NCBI GenBank assembly: GCA_017542475.1
Contig: JAFXXD010000006.1
Coordinates: 19,545 to 83,544, forward strand
From: Ruminococcus sp.
GTDB lineage: Bacteria > Bacillota > Clostridia > Oscillospirales > Ruminococcaceae
Reading direction: 5' to 3'
DNA: 64,000 nucleotides
Shown: one piece after another, positions 34,031-41,924 of the stretch
Numbering within the stretch: the stretch's first letter is position 1
Layout: each line of letters opens with the position of its first letter
Program-made: the position numbers and the translations under genes
The notes under the pieces: model-generated
What the model saw: the letters and a program-made list of their open reading frames with translations, nothing else
What the model was told of the DNA's origin: nothing
Database searches by the model: none

Positions 34031-36373
34031 TCACACCGTAACACCCTTGCTGATGCGGATATGCCCGTCCTCGGCGGCTATCTCGACCGTATCGCCGCTT
34101 TTGACACGTGAGGCGATTATCAGCTTCGCGAGCTCATTCTCTATCATATCGGTGACACGCCGCTTTATGGGTCGCGCACCGTAGCGGTCGGTCTCCTTAG
34201 CGGCAGCGATAGCCCGCACGACCTCCTCCGTGTAGCTGAGCTCAATTCCGAGCGCCTTAGCCCTGCGGCAGAGGTCGTCGATAGCTTTTCGGCTTATCTT
34301 CATCAGGTCGTCGAGCTCAAGGGTGCGGAAGACGATTATCTCGTCGATACGTCCTGTGAACTCGGGGGTGAAATGAGCCCGCACCGCCTCAAGGACGCGT
34401 TCCTCGCCGAGACGGCTCTGCTCCGTACCGAAGCCGAGTGATGCCTTCCCTGCGAGCGTCTCCGCCCCGACATTGGACGTCATAATTATCATACAGTTGC
34501 GGAAGCTGACCTTCCTCAGCGCCGAATCCGTAAGCGTGCCGTAGTCCATTATCTGGAGGAGGATATTCAGCACCTCGGGGTCGGCTTTTTCAATTTCGTC
34601 GAAGAGAATGAGCGAATACGGGTCGCGCCTCACCCTGTCACACAGGGAGGTGTTCTTGTCGTCGTAGCCCGCATACCCGGGCGGCGCTCCTATCAGCTTC
34701 GAGACGGAATGCTTCTCCATATACTCGGACATATCCACGCGGATGAGTTTCTTTTCCGAGCCGTACAGATTCTCCGCGAGAGCCCGCGCGAGCTCGGTCT
34801 TGCCGACTCCCGACGGACCCGCAAAGAGGAAGGAGGCGGCAGGTCTGCCGCTCTCGCGCAGTCCCGACTTTGCACGGCAGACAGCGTTCGTGACCTTTTT
34901 CACGGCGTAGCTGTGCCCGATGACGCGCTCGGACAGCTCCTTCGTGAGGAAGGTCAGCTTCACCGCGTCCTCGACGGTGACGCGGCTGAGCGGTATCCCC
35001 GTCCTGCCAGAGATGACGGACATTATGTCCTCGACCGTGAGGACGGGCTTCTCGCCGTTGCCGATTATATGCCCGAGCCTGCTCATATCGACGTTTTTCC
35101 CGCGCAGCTCGATGAACCGCGAGTCCTTCTTTCTTGCGCCCGTGTCGTGCCGTATCTTCGCGCAGGCGCACGCCTCGTCGATGACGTCTATCGCCTTGTC
35201 GGGCAGAAAGCGGTCGGAGATATACCGCGTCGCCATATTGACCGCGACATCTATCATCTCATTGGGTATCTCCACGCCGTGGTAGGCTTCGTATCGGCTT
35301 TTCAGCCCGCGTATCATCTCTATGCAGCTCTCACAGTCGGGCTCGCAGACCTGTATCGGCTGAAAGCGCCGCTCAAGTGCGGAGTCCTTCTCTATGGTGC
35401 GGCTGAACTCCTCGACGGTGGTCGCACCGATTATCTGCAATTCTCCGCGCGAGAGCTGAGGCTTCATAATGTTTGCGGCGTCGATAGCGCCCTCGGCGGC
35501 ACCCGCCCCGACTATCATATGGATCTCGTCGATGAAGAGGATGATGTTGTCCGCGTTGACTGCCTCGTCTATGCAAGCCTTTATGCGCTCCTCGAAGTCG
35601 CCGCGGTACTTCGCCCCCGATAGCAGTGACGCGAGGTCGAGCGAAAATATGAACTTGTTTTTGAGCGAATCGGGGACAAGGTTTCGCACGAAAAGCTCCG
35701 CCACGCCCTCGACTATCGCGGTCTTGCCGACGCCCGCCTCGCCTATGAGACAGGGATTGTTCTTGCTTCGCCGCGATAGCACCTGCAATACGCGCTCTAC
35801 CTCTGTTATCCTGCCGATGAGCGGGTCGTTCTTCTTGACGAGGGCTATGTCGGTGAGGTTCTTCCCGTATCGGAAGAGGTTCGGCAGGTGTGAGAGCTTG
35901 GGCTTTATCGCCTCGTAGAGCTCTCCCCTCACCTCGGACGAGCCTATCATCTCGAGCTCGCTGCAGATCCCCGTCAAACTGCCGCCCGCCTTCTTTATTA
36001 CGGTGCAGGCACTGCACGACGACTCCTTAATAATAGCCGCAAGGATATGCTCGGGAGCAGCCTGCTTCTTCTTGTCGCTGCGGGCGATGTCATACGAGTT
36101 TTCGAGGATCCGCTTGGTGGCGGTCGTGAAGTAGCGGTGGCTGAGTATCGACGGCGTACCGAGCCCGACGAGCTCGACAACGACACGGCGGAGGTCGTCG
36201 TAGGCGACGCCGTTGTCGATGAGTATCTCCGCGGCGGCGGAAGTGCCGTCACGCGTCATCGCGAGCAGGATATGCTCGCTCCCGACGTAGGTATGCCCCA
36301 TTTCCGAGGCAGCCCCGACAGCTCCCTCAATTATCTCGGAAGCCTTTTTTGTGAATCTGTCTGTATTTATCAT
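34031..36373 (-). CDS. clpC: ClpC-like AAA+ unfoldase with a very short middle domain
   Basis: The 780-residue protein has an N-terminal Clp repeat domain (1-150), two AAA+ modules with Walker A GEAGVGKT and GPSGVGKT, Walker B LFIDEIH and LILFDEIEKA, and a ClpP-docking LGF loop (GKASLGFGTEQ). It would unfold proteins for ClpP. The region where ClpC carries its coiled-coil middle domain (binding McsB/MecA) is reduced to about 35 residues around RHDTGARKKDSRFIELRGK, so regulation by those adaptors is doubtful. ctsR, mcsA and mcsB are not adjacent. The ATG at 36373 follows GGAGGAGAA. ClpA is the main alternative. Confidence 0.85.
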   Translation of the reverse strand: MINTDRFTKKASEIIEGAVGAASEMGHTYVGSEHILLAMTRDGTSAAAEILIDNGVAYDDLRRVVVELVGLGTPSILSHRYFTTATKRILENSYDIARSDKKKQAAPEHILAAIIKESSCSACTVIKKAGGSLTGICSELEMIGSSEVRGELYEAIKPKLSHLPNLFRYGKNLTDIALVKKNDPLIGRITEVERVLQVLSRRSKNNPCLIGEAGVGKTAIVEGVAELFVRNLVPDSLKNKFIFSLDLASLLSGAKYRGDFEERIKACIDEAVNADNIILFIDEIHMIVGAGAAEGAIDAANIMKPQLSRGELQIIGATTVEEFSRTIEKDSALERRFQPIQVCEPDCESCIEMIRGLKSRYEAYHGVEIPNEMIDVAVNMATRYISDRFLPDKAIDVIDEACACAKIRHDTGARKKDSRFIELRGKNVDMSRLGHIIGNGEKPVLTVEDIMSVISGRTGIPLSRVTVEDAVKLTFLTKELSERVIGHSYAVKKVTNAVCRAKSGLRESGRPAASFLFAGPSGVGKTELARALAENLYGSEKKLIRVDMSEYMEKHSVSKLIGAPPGYAGYDDKNTSLCDRVRRDPYSLILFDEIEKADPEVLNILLQIMDYGTLTDSALRKVSFRNCMIIMTSNVGAETLAGKASLGFGTEQSRLGEERVLEAVRAHFTPEFTGRIDEIIVFRTLELDDLMKISRKAIDDLCRRAKALGIELSYTEEVVRAIAAAKETDRYGARPIKRRVTDMIENELAKLIIASRVKSGDTVEIAAEDGHIRISKGVTV

Positions 36374-36470
36374 TGCTTCTCCTCCTTTGTTCTGCACAGA
36401 TATGCACTATACATTATGCCACCGTCTCAGCGCGATAACGGTCGAAACTGTCGAGGCTTGAAAAATATTT

Positions 36471-36605
36471 TTAGCTGTCAGCTTGTGTGTGAAAGCCATT
36501 AGCCGTTAGCTCATGGTATCGCCTTCGGCGATATTCCAAATATGTCTGCGAAGCAGACACCATTAGCTAATGGCTAAGAGCTAATGGCTGACAGCTGACA
36601 GCTAA
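36471..36605. repeat. Two-hairpin repeat with TTAGCCA-type heptad arms
   Basis: The outer inverted arms are imperfect seven-base tandem repeats (GCTAATG-like units). Between them lie TATCGCCTTCGGCGATA (36517-36533) and the hairpin GTCTGCGAAGCAGAC (36544-36558). The architecture matches copies at 39385-39490 and 53474-53591. Nothing else of note occupies this 324-base intergenic region between clpC and the Cys-rich peptide gene. Confidence 0.8.
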
Positions 36606-36697
36606 AAAAACAGTAACACAAATCCGCGGCAGGCATACTATGTACTATGAAACGCAAACGAAGCGCTTCAAATACAACCACCAAAGGAGAAATTCTT

Positions 36698-36835
36698 ATG
36701 TGTAATTCATGCTTCGGAGACAACAGCTGTATGTGGATAATCCTCCTCATCCTCATCTTCATCCTTCTCTTCTCCAACTGCGGATGCGGTGGCTGCGACT
36801 GCGGCAATAACAACAATTGCGGCTGTGGCTGCTGA
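36698..36835 (+). CDS. Cys-rich 45-residue membrane peptide
   Basis: The peptide begins MCNSCFGDNSCMWIILLILI, has one very hydrophobic segment, and ends in a Cys/Gly/Asn-rich tail (NCGCGGCDCGNNNNCGCGC). It has ten cysteines in 45 residues. AAAGGAG is correctly placed 8 bases before the ATG at 36698; an in-frame ATG at 36647 has no ribosome site. A strong terminator follows. The family is not one I recognise. Possible roles include a spore-associated small protein or a metal-binding membrane peptide; these are guesses. Confidence 0.7.
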   Translation: MCNSCFGDNSCMWIILLILIFILLFSNCGCGGCDCGNNNNCGCGC

Positions 36836-36853
36836 AATTACATCTGCAACAAG

Positions 36854-36886
36854 AAATCCCCTTGACCTCGCGTCAAGGGGATTTTT
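36854..36886. terminator. Terminator after the Cys-rich peptide
   Basis: A 13-bp stem AAATCCCCTTGAC/GTCAAGGGGATTT with a CTCGC loop and following T residues. Confidence 0.92.
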
Positions 36887-36975
36887 GCGCGGTGTCCGCG
36901 CTGCCGATTCGCGCGGACGCTCGCAAGCTCGCTCACCCATACAAACCGCATATTATTCCCGCGAGCCTTGCCAAT

Positions 36976-37043
36976 TGTAGGGGCGGCGTTCCGTCGCCCG
37001 TTCAGTTGCTGAAGGCTTACGGACACCGCGCCGCCGCCCCTAC
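36976..37043. repeat. TGTAGGGG hairpin repeats, inverted pair
   Basis: One unit begins TGTAGGGGCGGCG at 36976 and a second, inverted unit ends CGCCGCCCCTAC at 37043. The space to the next gene holds only a promoter. Confidence 0.75.
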
Positions 37044-37064
37044 GAGAAATATTTCCCCGCACTG

Positions 37065-37093
37065 TTGCAATTTCCGAAGCGATGTGCTAAAAT
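37065..37093 (+). promoter_or_regulatory. Sigma-A promoter of the 37130 gene and nnr
   Basis: TTGCAA (37065-37070), 17-base spacer ending TGC, TAAAAT (37088-37093). Confidence 0.65.
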
Positions 37094-37129
37094 AGTAGCG
37101 TACAATAATAATCGGAACGGAGATATGAA

Positions 37130-37678
37130 ATGGATAATTTTGCGGAGCATCTCGTAAAGAAGGAACTCACAGGCAGCGACAAGGCAAAGCGTGTGGTGAT
37201 AATCGTCGGCGGCATAGCTATGACAGTGGCGCTTGCGCTGTCGGCGGTGCTTATGCTCGGACAGGGACTTCTCCCCTTCGTGGGGCTCGTCCTCGCGGCG
37301 GTGACGGGCTACGGCACGTACTACATCGTCACGAATATGTACGTGGAGTACGAATACACCTTCACCAACGGCGAGCTTGAGGTGGACAAGATAATAGCTA
37401 AGAAGAAGCGCAGGTCGATGCTGGAGGTAAGCGTCGGCAAGTTCAGAGACTTCGGCAGATACGACGACTCCACACCCGAGGAGACGGACGATATGACGGT
37501 GGTATTCGCCACGAGCAACATCGCCTCCGAGGAGTGGTACGCCGACTTCGACCACGAAGCCTACGGCAATACCCGCCTTGTGTTCTGTCCGAACGACAAT
37601 ATGCTGGAGAATATGAGTAAAAATCTTCCCCGCGCACTCCGCGCGAAGCTGGAGGACGGCGGGGAACAGAAGGAGTGA
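37130..37678 (+). CDS. Two-helix membrane protein of unknown function (DUF6106-like)
   Basis: The 182-residue protein has two adjacent transmembrane helices (about 22-68) followed by a cytoplasmic domain of about 110 residues rich in beta strands (EYEYTFTNGELEVDKII, RLVFCPNDNMLENM). The N-terminus MDNFAEHLVKKE and this layout resemble DUF6106 proteins of Clostridia, sometimes likened to PH-domain proteins. The function is unknown. It is 5 bases upstream of nnr and likely shares its transcript. Confidence 0.7.
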   Translation: MDNFAEHLVKKELTGSDKAKRVVIIVGGIAMTVALALSAVLMLGQGLLPFVGLVLAAVTGYGTYYIVTNMYVEYEYTFTNGELEVDKIIAKKKRRSMLEVSVGKFRDFGRYDDSTPEETDDMTVVFATSNIASEEWYADFDHEAYGNTRLVFCPNDNMLENMSKNLPRALRAKLEDGGEQKE

Positions 37679-37683
37679 TATAA

Positions 37684-39384
37684 ATGCTGGCAGTAACGCC
37701 AAGACAGGTATCGGTCATCGAGGAAAAATCGGAAAAGCTCGGAGTTCCGAAGCGTGAGCTTATGCTCAACGCGGGAGGCAAGCTTGCCGAGCTGATAATG
37801 CAGTGCAGCACGCGCGAGAACGGCGCACCTCCCGAGGAGACGAACGTGGTCTTTCTCGCAGGCAGCGGCAACAACGGCGGCGACTGCTACGTAGCTGCGG
37901 AAAAGCTCATCTACAAGGGCTACAACGTCACTGTGGTGAACCTCGTGAAGGCTCCGAAAACGGAGCTCGCACAGGAGATGTTCGCCCGCCTGCCCGACAA
38001 GGTCAAGAAGGTCACGGGCTACCGCAGCGAGGGCATCGAAGCTGCAATAGAGGCAGCAGAGCTCGACTATATGACGATACAGGACAGGGACATTTCAACG
38101 CTGAAGAACAAGAAGGAGCTCACGCCGATGGAGAAGCTCCTGCTGCACGAAAAGCAGCGAATGACCGACGTCAGGGAGGCTGTAGTCTCAGCGGACATAC
38201 TCGTTGACGGCGTGTTCGGCACGGGCTACCGCGGCGAGCTCGAAAACGACATCAAGGCGATATTCGCCATAGGCACGGGAGCCTACAGGATAGCGCTTGA
38301 TATCCCGAGCGGCGGCGACTCCGTAAAGGGCACGGTCTCTCAGGGCACGTTCAAGGCTGACGAGACGCTCTGTCTCGGCTTTGTGAAGTTCGGTATGTCA
38401 CAGTACCCGCTCCGCAAATACTGCGGCAAGCTCACCATCGCCGACATCGGCATACCGCCGAAGGCTTGCGACGTCAGCGGCGAGGGACGCGGCTATATCC
38501 GCCTCGACAGGAACAGTCTCGCAGGCTTCCCGCCAAAGCGCGAAAAGGACGCTCACAAGGGCAGCTTCGGAAGCGTGCTCGTCATCGCGGGCAGCTCCTC
38601 TATGAGGGGAGCGGCGGCATTCGCGGTGCAGGGAGCACTCCGCACGGGCGCGGGACTTGTCCGCCTTATGTCGGTGGAGAAGTGCATAGACACGGTATCG
38701 GTGCTTGCCCCCGAAGCGACCTACATAGAGGCAGAGTGCGACGACTACGGCTATATGCTGTTCGACAGCAGCAGGGACGCGCTCCTCGACGCGATGAAAA
38801 AATCGAAGGCAATAGTTATCGGCTCGGGAATGGGCGTGACAAACGACACCAAGGAGATACTGCGCTTCGTTGTGCAGAACGCCGAAATCCCCGTGATAAT
38901 CGACGCAGACGGAATAAACTGCATAGCTGAGGACATAGAAATACTAATGAACAGGAAGTCCGATGTCATCATCACGCCTCACGCGGGCGAGATGGCGCGG
39001 CTTCTGCAATGCGACACGCAGATGATAAACGACAACCGCGTGACCGTAGCTGAAAAATACGCCGAGAAGTACGGCATAACGGTCGTGCTCAAGGGTGCGG
39101 GAACTCTCATTGCGGACGCGAATCACACTGCCGCCAACCACACGGGCAACCCGGGTATGAGCCGCGGCGGAAGCGGCGACATACTCGCGGGCATGATAGG
39201 CTCTGTGGCAGCACAGGGCTATGCTCCGTTTGATGCGGCGTGTGCGGGAGTTTATATGCACGGGCTCGCGGGTGACGCCGCCGCCGACAGGCTCGGACAG
39301 GAGGCAATGCTCCCGCGCGACATCGTCGATTCCATCTCGGACGCATTCAGGATACTCAAAGAAAAGCAGAAGCAGAATATATGA
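37684..39384 (+). CDS. nnr: Bifunctional NAD(P)HX epimerase / NAD(P)HX dehydratase
   Basis: The 566-residue protein repairs hydrated NADH and NADPH. The N-terminal YjeF_N half (AGSGNNGGDCYVAAEKL, VDGVFGTGYRG, ALDIPSGGDSVKG) epimerises NAD(P)HX, and the C-terminal carbohydrate-kinase-like half (HKGSFGSVLVIAGS, TPHAGEMARLL, GSGDILAGMIG) dehydrates it using ADP or ATP. An insertion of roughly 55 residues (about 118-170, YRSEGIEAAIEAAELDYM onwards) interrupts the N-terminal domain and is not typical. A two-hairpin repeat starts directly after the stop. Confidence 0.92.
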   Translation: MLAVTPRQVSVIEEKSEKLGVPKRELMLNAGGKLAELIMQCSTRENGAPPEETNVVFLAGSGNNGGDCYVAAEKLIYKGYNVTVVNLVKAPKTELAQEMFARLPDKVKKVTGYRSEGIEAAIEAAELDYMTIQDRDISTLKNKKELTPMEKLLLHEKQRMTDVREAVVSADILVDGVFGTGYRGELENDIKAIFAIGTGAYRIALDIPSGGDSVKGTVSQGTFKADETLCLGFVKFGMSQYPLRKYCGKLTIADIGIPPKACDVSGEGRGYIRLDRNSLAGFPPKREKDAHKGSFGSVLVIAGSSSMRGAAAFAVQGALRTGAGLVRLMSVEKCIDTVSVLAPEATYIEAECDDYGYMLFDSSRDALLDAMKKSKAIVIGSGMGVTNDTKEILRFVVQNAEIPVIIDADGINCIAEDIEILMNRKSDVIITPHAGEMARLLQCDTQMINDNRVTVAEKYAEKYGITVVLKGAGTLIADANHTAANHTGNPGMSRGGSGDILAGMIGSVAAQGYAPFDAACAGVYMHGLAGDAAADRLGQEAMLPRDIVDSISDAFRILKEKQKQNI

Positions 39385-39490
39385 GCCATTAGCCATTAGC
39401 TCAAGGTATCGGCTGCGGCGATGATATTGAAAAAAAGTGAGCGAAGCGAACACAATTAGCTAATGGCTAACAGCTAACGGCTAACAGCTC
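39385..39490. repeat. Two-hairpin repeat, second copy
   Basis: It starts at the base after the nnr stop. Heptad arms (GCCATTA and GCTAACG units) enclose a GGTATCGGCTGCGGCGAT-like hairpin and a GTGAGCGAAGCGAACAC-like hairpin, in the same order as the copy at 36471. Confidence 0.75.
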
Positions 39491-39543
39491 CGAAAAATAA
39501 CGGACGTATAAAGTATACATAATATCTGATAGGAGAGATAGTT

Positions 39544-40140
39544 ATGAAGCGACTTTTTACGTCCGTATTTCTTTTGGGAGCGATATTCTGCCTGACGTCC
39601 TGCTCGTCGCCGATGGGCGGGAGCTCCGTGCGCGAGAACAGGCTTGCGTGCGCATTCACGTCGCCCGTCACGATGAACCTCGACAAGCTCAATGCCGAGG
39701 GCACCATCACACGCCTCGGGGACGGCGAATGGACAGCAGAATTCGACTCGCCGAACTCCCTCAGCGGAGTGAAGCTCACGTTCAGCGGCGGCAGTGTTAC
39801 CGCCGACTACAAGGGTCTGACCTTTTCCGTGCCGAAGTCGGCACTGCCCGTGAAATCGATGCTGAACAATCTCATAGAAGCCGTCGATAGCAACGCCCGC
39901 GAGAGCGAGCTCCACGGGAAGGAAAACGACGGCAGGTTCGAGATAAGCGGCACTCTCGACGGCGGTGACTACACCCTCGCCCTCGACAGCAGCGGCAATA
40001 TCGCGAGCTTTGATATGCCAAACAATCTCCTGCACATCTCGTTCACGGACGTGCAGGTCAGAGGCGGTACCGCGCCGCCGACGGAGGAGACCGCGACCGC
40101 CGAAACAGAGCCGCTTACCACGCCAGCAGCAGGCGGCTGA
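39544..40140 (+). CDS. Secreted lipoprotein of unknown function
   Basis: The 198-residue protein has a lipoprotein signal (MKRLFTSVFLLGAIFCLTSC, lipobox Cys20). The mature part is beta-rich (VTMNLDKLNAEGTITRLGDG) and ends in a Thr/Pro/Glu-rich tail. It resembles small lipoproteins found widely in Clostridia, for which I know no function. AGGAGAG precedes the ATG. Confidence 0.75.
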   Translation: MKRLFTSVFLLGAIFCLTSCSSPMGGSSVRENRLACAFTSPVTMNLDKLNAEGTITRLGDGEWTAEFDSPNSLSGVKLTFSGGSVTADYKGLTFSVPKSALPVKSMLNNLIEAVDSNARESELHGKENDGRFEISGTLDGGDYTLALDSSGNIASFDMPNNLLHISFTDVQVRGGTAPPTEETATAETEPLTTPAAGG

Positions 40141-40252
40141 CGTCAAGAAATTACCAAAAATAATTGAATTGTGGTAGACTGATTTTTGCCTCCGTTGTAT
40201 GATATAGCTAAGAAAAAGTCCGCAGCCAAGCTGACGAACGGAGGATAAAAAT

Positions 40253-41641
40253 ATGAATAAAAAGATAATATGCACGGCATTTGCCGCTGCAATGCTCCTT
40301 ACCGCGTGCGGTCAGAGCGGAGCAGACAACGACAGCACCGCAACAACAGAACCCACCACGACCGAGCAGATAGACGTGCCCGAGCTCGAGGGCTACAACC
40401 TTCTGTGGAACGACGAGTTCAGCGGCAGCGAGCTCGACGACAGCATATGGAATATGGAAGCCCGCCAGCCCGGCTGGACAAACGAGGAGCTTCAGGAGTA
40501 CACGCAGAAGACCGACAACATCTTCACGCGCGACGGCTGCCTCGTGCTCAAGGCTATAAAGACCGACGAGGACGGCAAGCCCTACTACACATCGGGCAAG
40601 GTCAACTCACACAACAAGACCGATTTCAGATACGGCAAGGTAGTCGCAAGAGCCAAGGTGCCCGAGGGAAAGGGCTTATGGCCTGCAATATGGATGATGC
40701 CGCAGGACGAGAGCTTCTACGGACAGTGGCCGAAGTGCGGAGAGATAGACATTATGGAGGTGCTCGGCAGCGACACCAAGACAGCCTACGGCACCGTTCA
40801 CTACGGCGAGCCCCACGCTGAGCAGCAGGGCACGGTAGTGCTCGACAGCGGCTCGTTCGCGTCCGATTTCCACGAGTATTCGGTAGAATGGGAGCCCGGC
40901 GAGATGCGCTGGTACATCGACGACCAGCTCTACCTCACGGTTAACGACTGGTTCACAGCGGAGAACGGCGAGGACGACAAGCCCTACCCTGCTCCGTTCA
41001 ATCAGGACTTCTTCGTACAGATGAACCTTGCAGTCGGCGGAACATGGCCGGGCGATCCCGACGCTTCGACCGATTTCGACAAGGCTGAGTTCCTGATAGA
41101 CTACGTCCGCGTATATCAGAAGCCCGAGTACGATACAAACGTACAGAAGCCCGCAAAGGTATTCCGCGAGGCAACCGAGGACGGCAACTTCATCTACAAC
41201 GGCGATTTCTCCGAGGCTGAGGACCTCACCGATGACGAGAACTGGAAGTTCCTGCTCTTCGAGGGCGGCGAGGGCGCAGCCGAGATAAAGGACAACACAA
41301 TGATAATCACGACCGAGAAGGAAGGCACAGTCGATTACTCCGTACAGCTCGTGCAGCCCGACCAGCCGATGATAAAGGGCAAGAAGTACCGCATCACATT
41401 TGACGCGTGGTCTGACGAGGAGCGCGACATCATCGTGTGCGTATCTGCACCGAACGCAGGCTGGATACGCTACTTCCCCGACACACTTCTCACTCTCTCT
41501 ACAGAGCAGACGACCTACACCTATGAATTCGATATGACAAAGAAGGACGACGAGAACGGACGCCTTGAGTTCAATATGGGCAACAAGGGCTCGACCGCGA
41601 CCATCTACATCAAGAACGTCCGCCTCGAGGAGATAGAGTGA
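40253..41641 (+). CDS. Glycoside hydrolase family 16 lipoprotein with CBM4/9-like module
   Basis: The 462-residue protein has a lipoprotein signal (lipobox LLTACG), a short Thr-rich linker, a GH16 catalytic domain (about 45-300) and a C-terminal carbohydrate-binding module like CBM4/9 (about 310-462). The catalytic motif is GEIDIMEVLG, the GH16 E-x-D-x-x-E signature (nucleophile and acid/base Glu). Substrates in this family include beta-1,3- and mixed beta-1,3/1,4-glucans and beta-1,3-galactan; the galactanase possibility fits the neighbouring GH30 and GH43 genes. It lacks a dockerin and is expected to be membrane-tethered. A terminator follows. Confidence 0.9.
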   Translation: MNKKIICTAFAAAMLLTACGQSGADNDSTATTEPTTTEQIDVPELEGYNLLWNDEFSGSELDDSIWNMEARQPGWTNEELQEYTQKTDNIFTRDGCLVLKAIKTDEDGKPYYTSGKVNSHNKTDFRYGKVVARAKVPEGKGLWPAIWMMPQDESFYGQWPKCGEIDIMEVLGSDTKTAYGTVHYGEPHAEQQGTVVLDSGSFASDFHEYSVEWEPGEMRWYIDDQLYLTVNDWFTAENGEDDKPYPAPFNQDFFVQMNLAVGGTWPGDPDASTDFDKAEFLIDYVRVYQKPEYDTNVQKPAKVFREATEDGNFIYNGDFSEAEDLTDDENWKFLLFEGGEGAAEIKDNTMIITTEKEGTVDYSVQLVQPDQPMIKGKKYRITFDAWSDEERDIIVCVSAPNAGWIRYFPDTLLTLSTEQTTYTYEFDMTKKDDENGRLEFNMGNKGSTATIYIKNVRLEEIE

Positions 41642-41687
41642 TATCCAAGAGATTCCCTCACAACTTATGATAGAATTTTTCCCTGAG

Positions 41688-41727
41688 CCGAAAGCTGTCA
41701 CACCCGTGGCAGCTTTCGGTCTTTTTT
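41688..41727 (+). terminator. Terminator after GH16
   Basis: A 10-bp stem CCGAAAGCTG/CAGCTTTCGG with an extra inner pairing and a following TCTTTTTT run. Confidence 0.9.
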
Positions 41728-41792
41728 GTTGAAAGCGCGGAAAAAGTTTAACGATATATTCATTTTCTCCACTTAATCTGCAAAAATGCGGA

Positions 41793-41821
41793 TTGAAATT
41801 GTCTGACGATTATGTTAATAT
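41793..41821 (+). promoter_or_regulatory. Sigma-A promoter of the GH43 gene
   Basis: TTGAAA (41793-41798), 17-base spacer ending TGT, TAATAT (41816-41821). A leader of about 100 bases follows. Confidence 0.65.
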
Positions 41822-41924
41822 TGTATTAATAAGTATGTACGTGAAAAGAACTGCCGAGCAAATTGGCAGTCAAAAAAAGGGTAAACCGATCAGGAAGGGA
41901 AATAATTATAAAAGGAGAATTGGA

